From Victivallaceae bacterium (GTDB lineage: Bacteria; Verrucomicrobiota; Lentisphaeria; Victivallales; Victivallaceae): DNA of 64,000 nt. Every line of letters begins with the position of its first letter. Positions within the stretch are counted from its first letter, which is position 1. The notes beneath the pieces were generated by a model. That model had not been told where the DNA came from, searched no databases, and saw nothing but the letters and a program-made list of their open reading frames with translations. Position numbers and translations under genes: made by a program. Below are positions 1 to 10,439 of this stretch, in pieces. The stretch lies in NCBI GenBank assembly GCA_028709805.1, contig JAQUTL010000007.1, positions 1 through 64,000 on the forward strand, in the 5' to 3' direction.

Positions 1-180
1 CTATTTTAGGTTCGTTGGCAAAATTGCATACAACGGTGTATGTGATTGATTGCCAAATTATTAAATTGAGAAAAGTGTCACGGTATTTTTCTGAACAATT
101 GAACTCAATAATGACCGCCTATGACAATACCCTTCATCTCAGTTGCCATTCCCCTTTTACCGCATTATTTGTGCATAGCC

Positions 181-530
181 CTCTTCAGCTGGAAAAGACA
201 AGTGTAAATGCCTTTTCTTTACTGTACCCTTTGTTTCTCCGATTGCAAGCCGTAAAATAGATTTCATTTTTCTTGTTGCGGTTCAATGCCCAAATACGGC
301 CTCACGAAATTAAGCACGGCATATATTAAAAATGGCGCAATATATTACCGGGTCCCAATTTTTATCGCAAAAATATACGGACGGCACCGTCTACTGTAAT
401 GGAATAATGCATAGTCCCTTGGTTGGACAGTTTTTTATTGAAAGATCGGTACAAAGACCTTTCTGTTACCTTAACTCGTTGTTTGCAGATTGCGCGTTCC
501 GAAATAGACTTCATACGATGTTTTGTATCG
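181..530 (-). mobile_element. Degenerate remnants of IS3-like transposase 3' ends (two diverged copies)
   Basis: Reverse-strand reading NEIYFTACNRRNKGYSKEKAFT (181-310) and the stretch around 410-530 resemble the remnant at 3180-3330 (shared accgatctttya.aaaaa..tgtcca..caaggg). No intact ORF. Confidence 0.3.
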
Positions 531-760
531 CAACATCGAGTGAATCCGTTTGGTGTTGTAGGTCCGATGTGATTTTGCATGCGAGAAGATAGCTCATCCT
601 GCACCCGATTTTTTATGTCCAAGGTGAAAGCATGCCTTTTTCATATACTTTAAATTGATGTCCATCGAAGTGGCAATGGAGTCACCTGACAAACAATATC
701 GCAACACAACGGGGCAAGGCGATAAAAAGATTTTATTCTACCAACTTTGGGAAACGGTGA

Positions 761-1963
761 CTATCTACGTGCTTTATCCGTGTCTTTTACCAATTTTATA
801 TACTCCAGCAACTCCCGCTTCGGGCGCATTAAGCCACGACACAGGCCGCCGAACTTCAAAGTAATGTCAACAATAAGCATCCATGTCAGTCGCAGGTACG
901 CTCCGGAGGCCGGAAGGCTGTATTTCGCTCGAATTACGGATGGCGTGATGCCGCGTAAATGCGCCAGCCACCATGAAGGGCTGAAAAAATTGGTTTCACT
1001 GCAGACCCAGTCGGCATGTTTTTGCGTCATAAGCTGACTGCTTTTTTCAAATATCAGACGATATAATTCGGCGGTCTCTGGGTTTGCTAAACATTCGGTC
1101 AAAAGTTTCGCTGAAAAAAATTCCGGAAAGGCCCCCATGATGTCCCCCGGATACGGCAGTTGCCAACGCTCGCACATTGCTTTCAGCTCAAGCCAGTCCA
1201 CTTTTTCTTTTTTGAGCAAAAATCCAATATCCAGCAGCAGTTTACCCCAGAAGACATGCTTGTAATTGTCTCCGGACGTATGACGGCAGAGCATCAGCAG
1301 GTTTAATTCCGGAGACAGCACATGGCGATATCTGGAATTTTCCGCCGGATAAATATAGTGCCACAATTCTCCGGCGTCAGTCGCATTGAATCGCGGCAGC
1401 GTAAAGTGCGGCTCTACTCCGAAAGCGTCCTGCCGCAGTCTGGTGCTGTGATGGGCGCCGGGGCGCATGATGTAGCGGGCGCGCCATTCAAGTTTATCAA
1501 GCAGGGTTACAGCGCGTTCAAAGTCGTCTGGATGAATGAACAGATCCCAGTCAACATGCGGACGCAGTTCCGGAGCTGGATATATCCGGAATGCCAGATC
1601 GGCGCCCTTGAACGGCGCAAAACGTATTCCGGCGTCTTCAAGCTGGTGATACAAGGTTTGCAGCCGATGTTCTTCAATCAAGGATATGGCCGAGGCGTTG
1701 ACGTATTCCGCCGCGAAGCGTTCACGCCATGCCTCCGGCAGCCGGTCTTTGCCGGTGAACAACAGGAACGCCCCCAGGTTATGGTTGGACGCCGTTCGGC
1801 AAAAGGCCTCCAGCTGATCGGCGTCCGGCCAACGTCGCATATGGGCGGAATCCGAGTTGAACAAAAATCCCAGCAATCCGGCGGTTGTTGCCACAAAGGA
1901 ATTGTCGTTCAATGATTCTGGTGCCTGATTCGTGATTTTACCGTCATATGCGTGCGTCATCAA
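761..1963 (-). CDS. Nucleotidyltransferase family protein (NTP_transf_5-like)
   Basis: 400-aa ORF with FAPFKGADLAFRIYPAPELRPHVDWDLFIHPDD, typical of the uncharacterised nucleotidyltransferase family. Confidence 0.75.
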   Translation of the reverse strand: MMTHAYDGKITNQAPESLNDNSFVATTAGLLGFLFNSDSAHMRRWPDADQLEAFCRTASNHNLGAFLLFTGKDRLPEAWRERFAAEYVNASAISLIEEHRLQTLYHQLEDAGIRFAPFKGADLAFRIYPAPELRPHVDWDLFIHPDDFERAVTLLDKLEWRARYIMRPGAHHSTRLRQDAFGVEPHFTLPRFNATDAGELWHYIYPAENSRYRHVLSPELNLLMLCRHTSGDNYKHVFWGKLLLDIGFLLKKEKVDWLELKAMCERWQLPYPGDIMGAFPEFFSAKLLTECLANPETAELYRLIFEKSSQLMTQKHADWVCSETNFFSPSWWLAHLRGITPSVIRAKYSLPASGAYLRLTWMLIVDITLKFGGLCRGLMRPKRELLEYIKLVKDTDKARR

Positions 1964-3179
1964 CTGCCCTTTCTATTGTTAATTTAGCAGGCATTTGATA
2001 AATATTCAAGTAATCCGAACTTGCGAGAGGACTTTATACTTGTAAGGCGTTATTTTCATGAGGTGGAATTCACTTCAACTTTTATTGAAAATATCGTGGT
2101 ATCAGCGTATCGTAGTGTGCTGATTAACCCTGTTCTGTATCCCTATTGAGCTGGTGTCAACCATACAGCAGAGTGCGTCAAGTTCAGGGGTGCGCGGCAA
2201 ATCTCCCGGCGTCATTGCTCCGGTTAAATAAAGCCTTGACCCGGCTTAGCATCGTGTATAGCTACTGGACTCAAAACCGGTACTACAGCGGGATCGATAA
2301 CATGAGTTAGTGCAAAACGCCTCCGAAAAAATTAAGTAGCGCTTCTTATCCGCCACCATCAGGAAGGCGCCCAGTTTTGCGAGAAATGCCTCAGCCGTTC
2401 TTGAATGTTTTTTAGTGCAAACCGCATTCTAAGAAGCATTCCTCCCCAAGTGGTTTGCATCTCTTTTACACACAGAATATGCGGAACGGCTGAATGCGAC
2501 ACGGTTAATCTCCGGAGTGATTGATGGGGGCCGTTGTGCGATTGATTGGAAATGTTCAAGCGTTGCTCAAATAACTGGCTCATTATCTTGACTCAGCAAT
2601 GGCTTTCCGTCTATTTTTCCACTTCTGTAGCCATATGCGAAGTGAGGCTTGATATTTTGTCTTCCGCGCTTGGTCTTTTGCCCAAGCGCATAACAGCGGT
2701 TGTGGACTTTCCGCAAGTTCTTGAAGGTCTTCATAAAAATATAATAGTGTACGGTCTTTCAATGCCTCAAGCAACACTTGATTAACAATCTGTTTTTGAT
2801 GTAACCTGAATTTTTGAATAAATCGGATCGTTTTTATACAATTGCTTAACCATAAAATAGATGTGGGCTACAACCGTAGCTCCCAACCCTTCTTCCCTCG
2901 ATCATCAACGGTTAGATATATCAGGACAATGCCTTGATGCGGTGAGTTCAGCGTTGAAAACGGAGAAAAAGCGCAAACTCTGAATTAAACAAAAAAGCGC
3001 AAAGTCGGTCGTCCGCGCACTTCTTTTTCATTGCTTTTTATATGCAAAAAATGGACAAGAGAATCGGTTAAAAAAAGCGTTCCAAGCGACCCCATTTTTT
3101 TGCCTGAAATTCTGAGTTTTCAGCTCAAGATCTTTCTTCCGTCCTTTTTCTCCCATTGTCTCCGAATCATTTCCTGCGC

Positions 3180-3330
3180 TTAGCCCCTTGACTGGACAAC
3201 TTTTTCTTAAAAGATCGGTGTAAATGCATGGGATGTGCTGTAATCTTTGTTTTATTGATTACAAGTTGGAAAGTAAATTTCATCCGGCGTTTTATATTCC
3301 AGCGCCTCAAGTGCAACTCAACTCTCAAGG
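3180..3330 (-). mobile_element. IS3-family transposase C-terminal remnant
   Basis: Reverse strand reads ALEALEYKTPDEIYFPTCNQ*, close to the IS3 rve C-terminal motif (..L.YKTPDEIYF). Stops and no full ORF. Confidence 0.4.
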
Positions 3331-3347
3331 TTGCAGACAAAAAGCAC

Positions 3348-3389
3348 CGCAGAACGCCCCGTTCCGACTAATTCGCGGGGCGTTCTGCG
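3348..3389 (-). terminator. Strong hairpin downstream of the 1775-aa surface protein gene
   Basis: Perfect 13-bp inverted repeat cgcagaacgcccc / ggggcgttctgcg, followed on the minus strand by a short T-rich stretch. Confidence 0.7.
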
Positions 3390-3420
3390 CTTGTTTGATC
3401 GGTTAATCTTTCGTCCGCCG

Positions 3421-6400
3421 TCATCCTTTCATCAGCGCAAGGATACCGTTGCTGTACGCCAGCGAATAACCGTCTTTGGTTTCGCCGTAATTGAACGAAC
3501 AGAGCAGCGCGTCATTCTTGAACAGCTCGACTTTCAGGCCGTCCAGCATGTATTCGTCCTCCACCGCCATCAGGTCATAGCTGCCGGAGGTCGCGCCAAG
3601 CTCGACTTGCAGCAGCTTGTCGCCGTCGGCAAAGGTGAACGCGGCGGCGTCCTGAATGAACGCGACACCCTGATAACTCGCGTCGCGCCCGGTCAGATCG
3701 AACTTGAACGTGTTGGCGCCGTAGCCCGGTCCGGCGGTGATCTCGCTGGTCCCGGCGAACTTCAGAAGGTCGAAGTTCTTGACGTTGGCCGAAAATTCGC
3801 CGTAAAAGTCGCGGAACTCCAGCGTCCGGACGCCGGAGACCATGCCGGCGATCATGCCGTCACCGGAAACCGTGCCGACGGTCAGTTTTTCACCGAGACC
3901 GGTGAAAGTGACCGTTGAACCGCCTTGGACCAGCGTGCTGCCGCCCTTGGAGTAATAGGACGGATTCGCGCCGCCGCTGTAGATGTTGCCCATAACCGTG
4001 ACGTTGGCGGCGGTGGTGTCGATGGTGACGGCCGTGCCGCCGTAAACGACCGAAGTTCCGCCGTTGTAGGCGTAGCCGCCGCCGAACAGGTCGCCGGCCA
4101 GCGTGGAGTTGCGGACGGTGATATTGACGGACGCCGCCGTCGCCGTTGAGCCGGCGTTCTGCGCCTGTGCGCCGCCGACTACCCGGACAATGTTTGCGCC
4201 GTCGAGCGTGATATTCACGGCTCCGACGGTCAGCGTCTGGCCGTTGTCGGCAATGCCGCCGCCGACGATCCAGGCCGAGTTGCCCTTTCCGGCGGCGATG
4301 AGTTTCTGATTGTCGGAATGGACGATCCCGCCGACGCTTACGGCGATGTCATGCACCGCGACGGTCTTTGCGTAAGCCCGCGAGCCGCCGTAAACTACGC
4401 CGGAGTAGCCGCCGCCGGTCAACGCCAGATCGATATTTCCGCCGACATTCACGTTATTTCCGCCGCCGTAAACATTGCACGGCGAAGCCGCCGCCAGCAG
4501 TCCGACACTGGCGTTCACATTGCCGGCAACGTCCACCTCCGCCCCCGCGATAATGCTCTTCACCCGGCTGGAATCCACCAGCAGTTCGGCGTTGCCGCCG
4601 TTTACCGAGCCATAGAGAGTTTCATATTTTCCGGGTGCGACGCTGGCGATGATAAAGTCGTCGCCGGCGACTTCGACGGAGGTGTTGCCGGCGTTGTCCA
4701 CCGCCTTTACCGTCCACGAGTAGAAGCCGATTCCGGCAATGGTCAGGGTCAGCGAATTGGTCGGGCTGAAAACACCAGACTTTTCAGTTCGTCCGTCGAG
4801 CGTTTCGCGCGTATAGGAGACCACATAGCCCTTGACGCCGGATTTACCGTCGGTCGAGGCGTTCCAGTTCAATACCACGGAGAGGCCGGATGGCGGAGTG
4901 GGCGGCTCAACCTCCGGATTGCCGACCACGAAATTCGAACTGGCAGACCACGCGGACTTATTGCCTGCGGCGTCCACCGCGCGAACCCTGGCATAGAACG
5001 TCGCATCTGTCAGCTCTGAAAAAGTGATCTCAGTGTTTGAAATGACGGATTCAGATTTTACCACGGTGACAAAATCGGCATCCAAGGCAAGTTCTATTTC
5101 GTATTTGGCAACGCCGCCGCCCAGTGCGTCATCGAGAGCGGAATCCCAGACGAACAGACAGGAGGTGCCGGTCACACGATAATCGAGGTTGGCCGGAGCG
5201 CCGGGCGCTACCGCATCAACGGGGGAGAATGACTGGCTCAGGCTCCAATCGCCGATATTGCCAGCCGTGTCGGTCGCGCGCACCTGAAAATAGTAGGTGC
5301 CGTACTGCAGCGGATAAAGCGTAACGCCGGTAGCGCCCATCAAACCGGAAGTGACGATGGTGGTAAAATTTGCGTCCGAAGCAACGCGGTATTCGTAGAA
5401 CGCCACGCCGGAAACGGAGTCGATTGCGGCGTTCCAGCTCAGGGTTGCCACATAACCGTCTACCGAGGCGCGCCCGCCGGTTGGACGCAACGGCGCGGTG
5501 GTGTCCACCGAGTAGGAGAGTGTCCGGCTCCATGCGCCGACGTTGCCGGTATAGTCTTCGGCGGAGACGCGGAGGAAATAGTTTCCGTCGGCCAGTCCCG
5601 ATAGGGCAATCCGAATATCTTCGGTGGTTGATGCAGTCACGGTTGCGGCAAACGAGCTGTCGGTCGCAATTTCCACCCTGTATTGTTTTACGCCGTTGCC
5701 GCCGAAATTGTCATGCGCGGCATTCCATGAGAGTTCGCCGTTGGCGACGGCCAGTCCGTCCACCTGCTCCGGCGCGACGGTGTCCGGCAACAGGCGCTGT
5801 TTCCATCCGTCCGCGTCCTGCGCCTGAAACTGAATGAAGTAGCCGTCCTGAGCGTTGATCGTAAACGACTTGGCGCCGTTGTGGAGCTCAAGGGCGAACT
5901 CAAAGGAGTTGAAGGTGATATCGGAGGAGACCAGTATCCGCACTTTGTCAAGGCCGGGAATTGAACTCCAGTTCAATGTGGCCGAGGAGGTTTGCGCCGC
6001 TTCATCGGCAATCACCGTAACGCTGTCGGATTTTGTGGTCGCGCCGCTCAGGATTACCAGATTGGTTTCGCCGCCGGCGGTCATCTTTACTTTTCCGGTG
6101 ATGTCGGCGGTTCCGCTGATGCTGATCTGATTTTTACCGCCGCCCAGATCGATCGCGCCGGCGAAAACGGCATCGGCCGAAAGGGTGATGGTGTCATCGC
6201 CGGCGCCGCCGGCTACAGCGTCGGAAAAAACGGCTTGCCCGGTGGCGGTCAGGGTGTTGTTGCCGTCACCGAGGTCAAGCCGTTTACCGAAGGTGGCTCG
6301 CGTAAAAGAGAAAGTATCATCGCCGCCGCCGAAGTCGAGCGCGCCGATTTCTTTATCAACAGTCATGATCACGGTATCGTTCAGCGAGCTGAGGCGCAGT

Positions 6401-8748
6401 TCGGCGCCGACGCCGATAGTCCAGTCGTTGAGCAGAATATTGCGGGCCCGCGAAGCAAGTTCAAGCACACCTTCGGAGACCGTCCACACCCCGTTAAAAC
6501 CGGAAACATCGGAGTTGACGCACATTAGACCGCTTCCGGCTTTGACGATGTTGCCCAGTCCGGCGATGGAATCGTAAGACTTTCCGGCGGCATCTGCATT
6601 ATTGACGGAACCAATGGTCAATACCGCGCCTTCAGCGACGTCGAACGTGGCTTTTGAGTCGGAATCCGCGATATAAAGCAAACCGCCGGACTCGGCGCAA
6701 TTCCCGGTCAGAGCCAGTTCTTTTCCGGAGGACACCGCGTAGTTCAAGGTGGTTTTCCCGCCCATGTAAATTGCGCCGCCGGCGGCGGCGGCGGCGGCGG
6801 TGGCGCGAGAGGTGGCGGTGGCGGAAGAGCAGGCGGTGGCGGTGGCGATGTTGCCGGAAAAAACGGCGTCCGTCAAACTTGCCGCCGCGCCCGCTAAATA
6901 GATCGCTCCGCCCAAGGCGGAGGAGTAGGTGTAGGCGTAGTCGGTGGCGGAGGCGAGGGCGGTGGCGGCGGCGGTGTTGCCGGAAAAGGCAGCGCCGGTC
7001 AAAGTAAGCGTACCGCCAGCCTGATAGATCGCACCGCCGAGGGCGGTGGCGGTGGCGAAGGACTTGGCTGTGTATTGGGTGATGGCGGTGGCGGTGGCGG
7101 AGGCGACGGCAGTGTTGCCGGAAAAGGTGCCGGCAGCCAAAGTCAGCGTGCCGCCCGCCTGATAGATCGCACCGCCAAGGGCGGAGGCGATGGCGATGCC
7201 GGAGGCGCTGTGGTTGTCGATGAATGTGCGGCCGGTGGCGGAGGCGGCGGCTGTGTTGCCGGAAAAGATGCCGGTGGTCAAAGTCAGCGTGCCGCCCGTC
7301 TGACAAATCGCACCGCCAAGGGCGGAAGCGGAGGCGGTGGCATAGCCATCATAGAGGCGGTCGAGGCTACTGGCGTAGGCGCGGGCGAAGGCGAAGGCGG
7401 TGTTGCCGGAAAAGGTGGCGGTGGTCAGGGTCAACATGCCGCCCGACTGATAAATCGCGCCGCCGCCGGCGGTGGCGGCGACGAGGGCGACGCGGGCGTT
7501 GTGATAGGCGGCGTGGCCCAAGGCGGCGGCTGTGTTGCCGGAAAAGGTGGCGTGGATCAAACTCATAGTGTCGGCACCATGATAAATCGCGCCGCCGCCG
7601 GCGGAAGAGCTGGAATAGAGGATGTCATAGGCGGTGCTGTACGCGTCGGCGGCTGATGCAGAGGCGGTGTTGCCGCTCCACTCAGATGACGCCAATGTCA
7701 CTTTCGCATGGGAGCGGAGCCCGCCGCCATAGGCGGAGGCGATGGCGATGCCGGAGGCGCCGCCGATGGAGTTCTTACGGAAAGAGACATCGCTGCCGGT
7801 CAGCGTTGTGCCGGTCAGTTGAAGCGCGGTTGCACTATGCTTGGAAATACCGACGCTGGTCAGCTTCAGTGAGCCGCCGGTAAGAACCGCCGCCGCCGTA
7901 TTGTTGGAAAAATTGCTTTTGGAAAAACTCCAGTCGGTTCTGCTGCCGGAAATCGCATAGCCGGCCGCGCTGATCACCCAGTCGTGCAGATCAACCGTCG
8001 AGTACTCCGCATAAACGCCGCTTCCGGAAAGCGCGATGGTTCCGCCCGCCGTCTGCCTGAAAATTCCGGCGGTGATCGAATACCCGACGGTGGACTGCAC
8101 ATTGTCGGCAATCGTCACCGTGGTTTCGCTGTCGCTGATATAAATGGTGCCTGAACCGTTCAATGTCCCGCCGAGCGTTACACGCGTAGTTGCTCCGGTC
8201 AACGTAATATCTCGTTTCAGCGCTCCGCCTTTTCCGGTGGTGGCCAGATTCGTAAGGGAGTATATGGCTCCGGTGGCGGACAAGGTTCCGCCGTCAAAGC
8301 GCAGCGTGTCGTTTCCGGTACCGAAGTCGATACTGCCGTCGCCGGTAAGAATCGCGGCTATCTCCAGAATATCGTCATTGTCGTCCAGCGAAAGCGTGCT
8401 ATCCCCGCTCTGCCCGAGCAGGGTAACTACGCTCTGCACGTCGCCGGCAATCCGCACCAGGTCGTTGCCGCTGCCGGTACGGGTCGGAGCGTTCAGCGTC
8501 GAATTGCTCAAGGTAAGAGCATCGTCGCCGTTCCCCAGAAAGAACGACAATCCGGCCGCCGTCGCGTTGACGGTGGAATTTGTCACCGTCACCGTGTCGT
8601 TCCCGCTGTTGGTGAACAGCTGGCCGTCACCCGGAGAAAGGTACAGCGTGGCGTTGACAATGTTCAGAATATCGTCATTCTGCGTCATTTCGTACTTATT
8701 GGTCAGCGTAAGACTCCCGGTGATCTCTTTGGTAATGCCCTCACTCAT
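3421..8748 (-). CDS. Giant repeat surface protein: RTX-like GNDT/GNGDD repeats, Pmp-like GGAI/FSGN repeats, FN3 domains, C-terminal strand-loop-strand repeats
   Basis: 1775-aa ORF. About 7 GGAIYQAGGTLTLTTGTFSGNTA units, four FN3-like segments (APEQVDGLAVANGELSWNAAHD.., YFLRVSAEDYTGNVGAWS), GGG-rich VNITLDGA..VVGG repeats. RBS ggaggg 8 nt before ATG. Confidence 0.85.
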   Translation of the reverse strand: MSEGITKEITGSLTLTNKYEMTQNDDILNIVNATLYLSPGDGQLFTNSGNDTVTVTNSTVNATAAGLSFFLGNGDDALTLSNSTLNAPTRTGSGNDLVRIAGDVQSVVTLLGQSGDSTLSLDDNDDILEIAAILTGDGSIDFGTGNDTLRFDGGTLSATGAIYSLTNLATTGKGGALKRDITLTGATTRVTLGGTLNGSGTIYISDSETTVTIADNVQSTVGYSITAGIFRQTAGGTIALSGSGVYAEYSTVDLHDWVISAAGYAISGSRTDWSFSKSNFSNNTAAAVLTGGSLKLTSVGISKHSATALQLTGTTLTGSDVSFRKNSIGGASGIAIASAYGGGLRSHAKVTLASSEWSGNTASASAADAYSTAYDILYSSSSAGGGAIYHGADTMSLIHATFSGNTAAALGHAAYHNARVALVAATAGGGAIYQSGGMLTLTTATFSGNTAFAFARAYASSLDRLYDGYATASASALGGAICQTGGTLTLTTGIFSGNTAAASATGRTFIDNHSASGIAIASALGGAIYQAGGTLTLAAGTFSGNTAVASATATAITQYTAKSFATATALGGAIYQAGGTLTLTGAAFSGNTAAATALASATDYAYTYSSALGGAIYLAGAAASLTDAVFSGNIATATACSSATATSRATAAAAAAGGAIYMGGKTTLNYAVSSGKELALTGNCAESGGLLYIADSDSKATFDVAEGAVLTIGSVNNADAAGKSYDSIAGLGNIVKAGSGLMCVNSDVSGFNGVWTVSEGVLELASRARNILLNDWTIGVGAELRLSSLNDTVIMTVDKEIGALDFGGGDDTFSFTRATFGKRLDLGDGNNTLTATGQAVFSDAVAGGAGDDTITLSADAVFAGAIDLGGGKNQISISGTADITGKVKMTAGGETNLVILSGATTKSDSVTVIADEAAQTSSATLNWSSIPGLDKVRILVSSDITFNSFEFALELHNGAKSFTINAQDGYFIQFQAQDADGWKQRLLPDTVAPEQVDGLAVANGELSWNAAHDNFGGNGVKQYRVEIATDSSFAATVTASTTEDIRIALSGLADGNYFLRVSAEDYTGNVGAWSRTLSYSVDTTAPLRPTGGRASVDGYVATLSWNAAIDSVSGVAFYEYRVASDANFTTIVTSGLMGATGVTLYPLQYGTYYFQVRATDTAGNIGDWSLSQSFSPVDAVAPGAPANLDYRVTGTSCLFVWDSALDDALGGGVAKYEIELALDADFVTVVKSESVISNTEITFSELTDATFYARVRAVDAAGNKSAWSASSNFVVGNPEVEPPTPPSGLSVVLNWNASTDGKSGVKGYVVSYTRETLDGRTEKSGVFSPTNSLTLTIAGIGFYSWTVKAVDNAGNTSVEVAGDDFIIASVAPGKYETLYGSVNGGNAELLVDSSRVKSIIAGAEVDVAGNVNASVGLLAAASPCNVYGGGNNVNVGGNIDLALTGGGYSGVVYGGSRAYAKTVAVHDIAVSVGGIVHSDNQKLIAAGKGNSAWIVGGGIADNGQTLTVGAVNITLDGANIVRVVGGAQAQNAGSTATAASVNITVRNSTLAGDLFGGGYAYNGGTSVVYGGTAVTIDTTAANVTVMGNIYSGGANPSYYSKGGSTLVQGGSTVTFTGLGEKLTVGTVSGDGMIAGMVSGVRTLEFRDFYGEFSANVKNFDLLKFAGTSEITAGPGYGANTFKFDLTGRDASYQGVAFIQDAAAFTFADGDKLLQVELGATSGSYDLMAVEDEYMLDGLKVELFKNDALLCSFNYGETKDGYSLAYSNGILALMKG
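6750..7700 (-). repeat. Tandem ~150-bp coding repeats (GGAIYQ.GGTLTL...FSGNTA) inside the surface protein gene
   Basis: Recurrent gccggaaaa...gtcaaagt.agcgt.ccgcc..ctgatagatcgcaccgcc blocks separated by variable Ala-rich inserts. Confidence 0.85.
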
Positions 8749-9983
8749 TTTTCTTTCCCTCCAATGGTTAAAAGAAACTGTTCAATATTCGCAATCACAT
8801 ATTCGGGCGTTATCATGGCGCCGCATTCAAATCGCCGCATGGTCCCGGCATGGCGCGGACACTGCCAGAAATCGCTCAGATCAAACTCCTTGAAATCGTT
8901 CCAGCAGCCGTTGCAGACGTTGCGGTTGATGATCCGGTACGGCGTGTAAAATTCATTTACCGGCTTGGTAAAACCGGAGATCATCACCACCGGTATCCGG
9001 CACCCCCACGCCAGCCAGCTCAAGCCGCTGGAAAGTCCGATGAAAAAATCGGCATCCTTCAATAAATCTATCCGCTCCTGAAGCGGCTTGTCGCCCGTGA
9101 AATCCTCGGCGCCGTCGGGAATCCGCACGTTGCCGCCGGGAACCCGGCAAAGGCGGTCGCGGTCGATGCACAGGACGCGATAGCCGCGCTTTTTCAAAAA
9201 CGCCACCACCTCCTCCCAGCCGCCGGGATGATTCCAGCACTTCGCCATATTGGTGCTTTGAACCGCGATGCACACATATTTTTCCTTGATCTTGCGCGGC
9301 GCGGAAAGGTCGAACCGCGGCGGGATGTCCGCGTCGTCCACGCCGAGAATGTGCGCCGCCAGCCGGTGCAGCCCCACATACCGGTGATCGACCGGCTGAC
9401 AGTCGGTGTCGCCTATTTCAAACAAGCCGATTTTGTAGCAGGCGTAGGGCGACTCTTTTTCACACTCCTCGCGGGTGATGAATCGCATGGACGGATACTG
9501 TTTTTTGACGATTTCCGAAAACCACGGGGCAACGACGCAGACGATTTTACAGCCGGTCTTTTCCTGAAAACGTTCGACATAGCTGAACCAGCCGATGCTG
9601 TCTCCGAGGGTGTGAACCGGAAACTGGATCATCACGGGTTGGTCTTTGGCGTTGAAGTCGTGCATAAAAAGCAGCTTGTCGGTCTCCGGCTCGGAGATGA
9701 CCAGCCGAAAGTTGACGTAATATTTTTTCAGGCTTACCACGGTGGCGTTGGGCGGAGCGACGATTTCGTAAAGCAGGGATTTGGTGTCGAGATCGTTAAA
9801 CCTCAACAGGTAGTTTTTTCCGTTGTCCGGAGTGAACACGCGCAAGCCGTCATTAAAGTCGAAACGGATGCCGTCCACAGCCTCCTGGGTTCCGGTCGCG
9901 GGAATTTTGCCAAAGAAAATCTGCATGCCGCCCGCCGGCGCTTTTTCGCCGGCGCCGGCCGGCCGCTCATTGTCTGTAATCAT
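8745..9983 (-). CDS. Autotransporter O-heptosyltransferase-like protein (TibC/Aah family, GT9-like)
   Basis: ORF 8745..10019; likely start at MITDNE (9983) with RBS gaggg. Motifs HPGGWEEVVAFLKKRGYRV, DFFIGLSSGLSWLAWGCRIPVVMISGFTKP, and a C-terminal CNGC..WQC..FEC cluster resembling the iron-finger of TibC. ATGA overlap with the surface protein gene. Confidence 0.8.
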   Translation of the reverse strand: MITDNERPAGAGEKAPAGGMQIFFGKIPATGTQEAVDGIRFDFNDGLRVFTPDNGKNYLLRFNDLDTKSLLYEIVAPPNATVVSLKKYYVNFRLVISEPETDKLLFMHDFNAKDQPVMIQFPVHTLGDSIGWFSYVERFQEKTGCKIVCVVAPWFSEIVKKQYPSMRFITREECEKESPYACYKIGLFEIGDTDCQPVDHRYVGLHRLAAHILGVDDADIPPRFDLSAPRKIKEKYVCIAVQSTNMAKCWNHPGGWEEVVAFLKKRGYRVLCIDRDRLCRVPGGNVRIPDGAEDFTGDKPLQERIDLLKDADFFIGLSSGLSWLAWGCRIPVVMISGFTKPVNEFYTPYRIINRNVCNGCWNDFKEFDLSDFWQCPRHAGTMRRFECGAMITPEYVIANIEQFLLTIGGKEK

Positions 9984-10439
9984 TGCGTTACCCTCTTTCA
10001 AATATGTTGGATGGCGCAAAAAAAAGGCACCTTGGTATACGCGGTATCAGCGTCACGCCAGTTCCCGAAAAATCTGCGCATACAGAAAACGCCCGATATA
10101 TGAGCGCCCCCCTTCAAGCGGCCCGATTTTCCGGTCCTTACTTTTGGCATTTTCTGATACCCGAAGTCCCGCTTAAAAAAGAAACCGATCCGCCTTTCAA
10201 CTTAAAGTTTTTTTCACTCTACCGAACCCGCACACGAAACACATTCACGGGGCGGTCTTTATAAAAACGCATAGAACAACCGTTGCGACTGTGAGGCCGC
10301 GACACCTTGTTCTTTGCGTTTTTCCCATCCCGCTCTTTTTTCCGTAAGCAGCAGCTCCGGATTCCCTCTCGCACGTCAACCCGAGAGGGAATCCGCCGGA
10401 TGGGACATATAATGCCCATCCCCCCTGAAATTCCGGATG

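Noticed and set aside
2000-3000. Small ORFs (74, 79, 64 aa) in the low-coding gap
   Set aside because: No recognisable motifs, mutually overlapping; likely decayed sequence.
6654-7656. Arg- and Gly-rich plus-strand ORFs (117, 193, 114 aa)
   Set aside because: Antisense of the GGAI/FSGN repeats; composition artefact.
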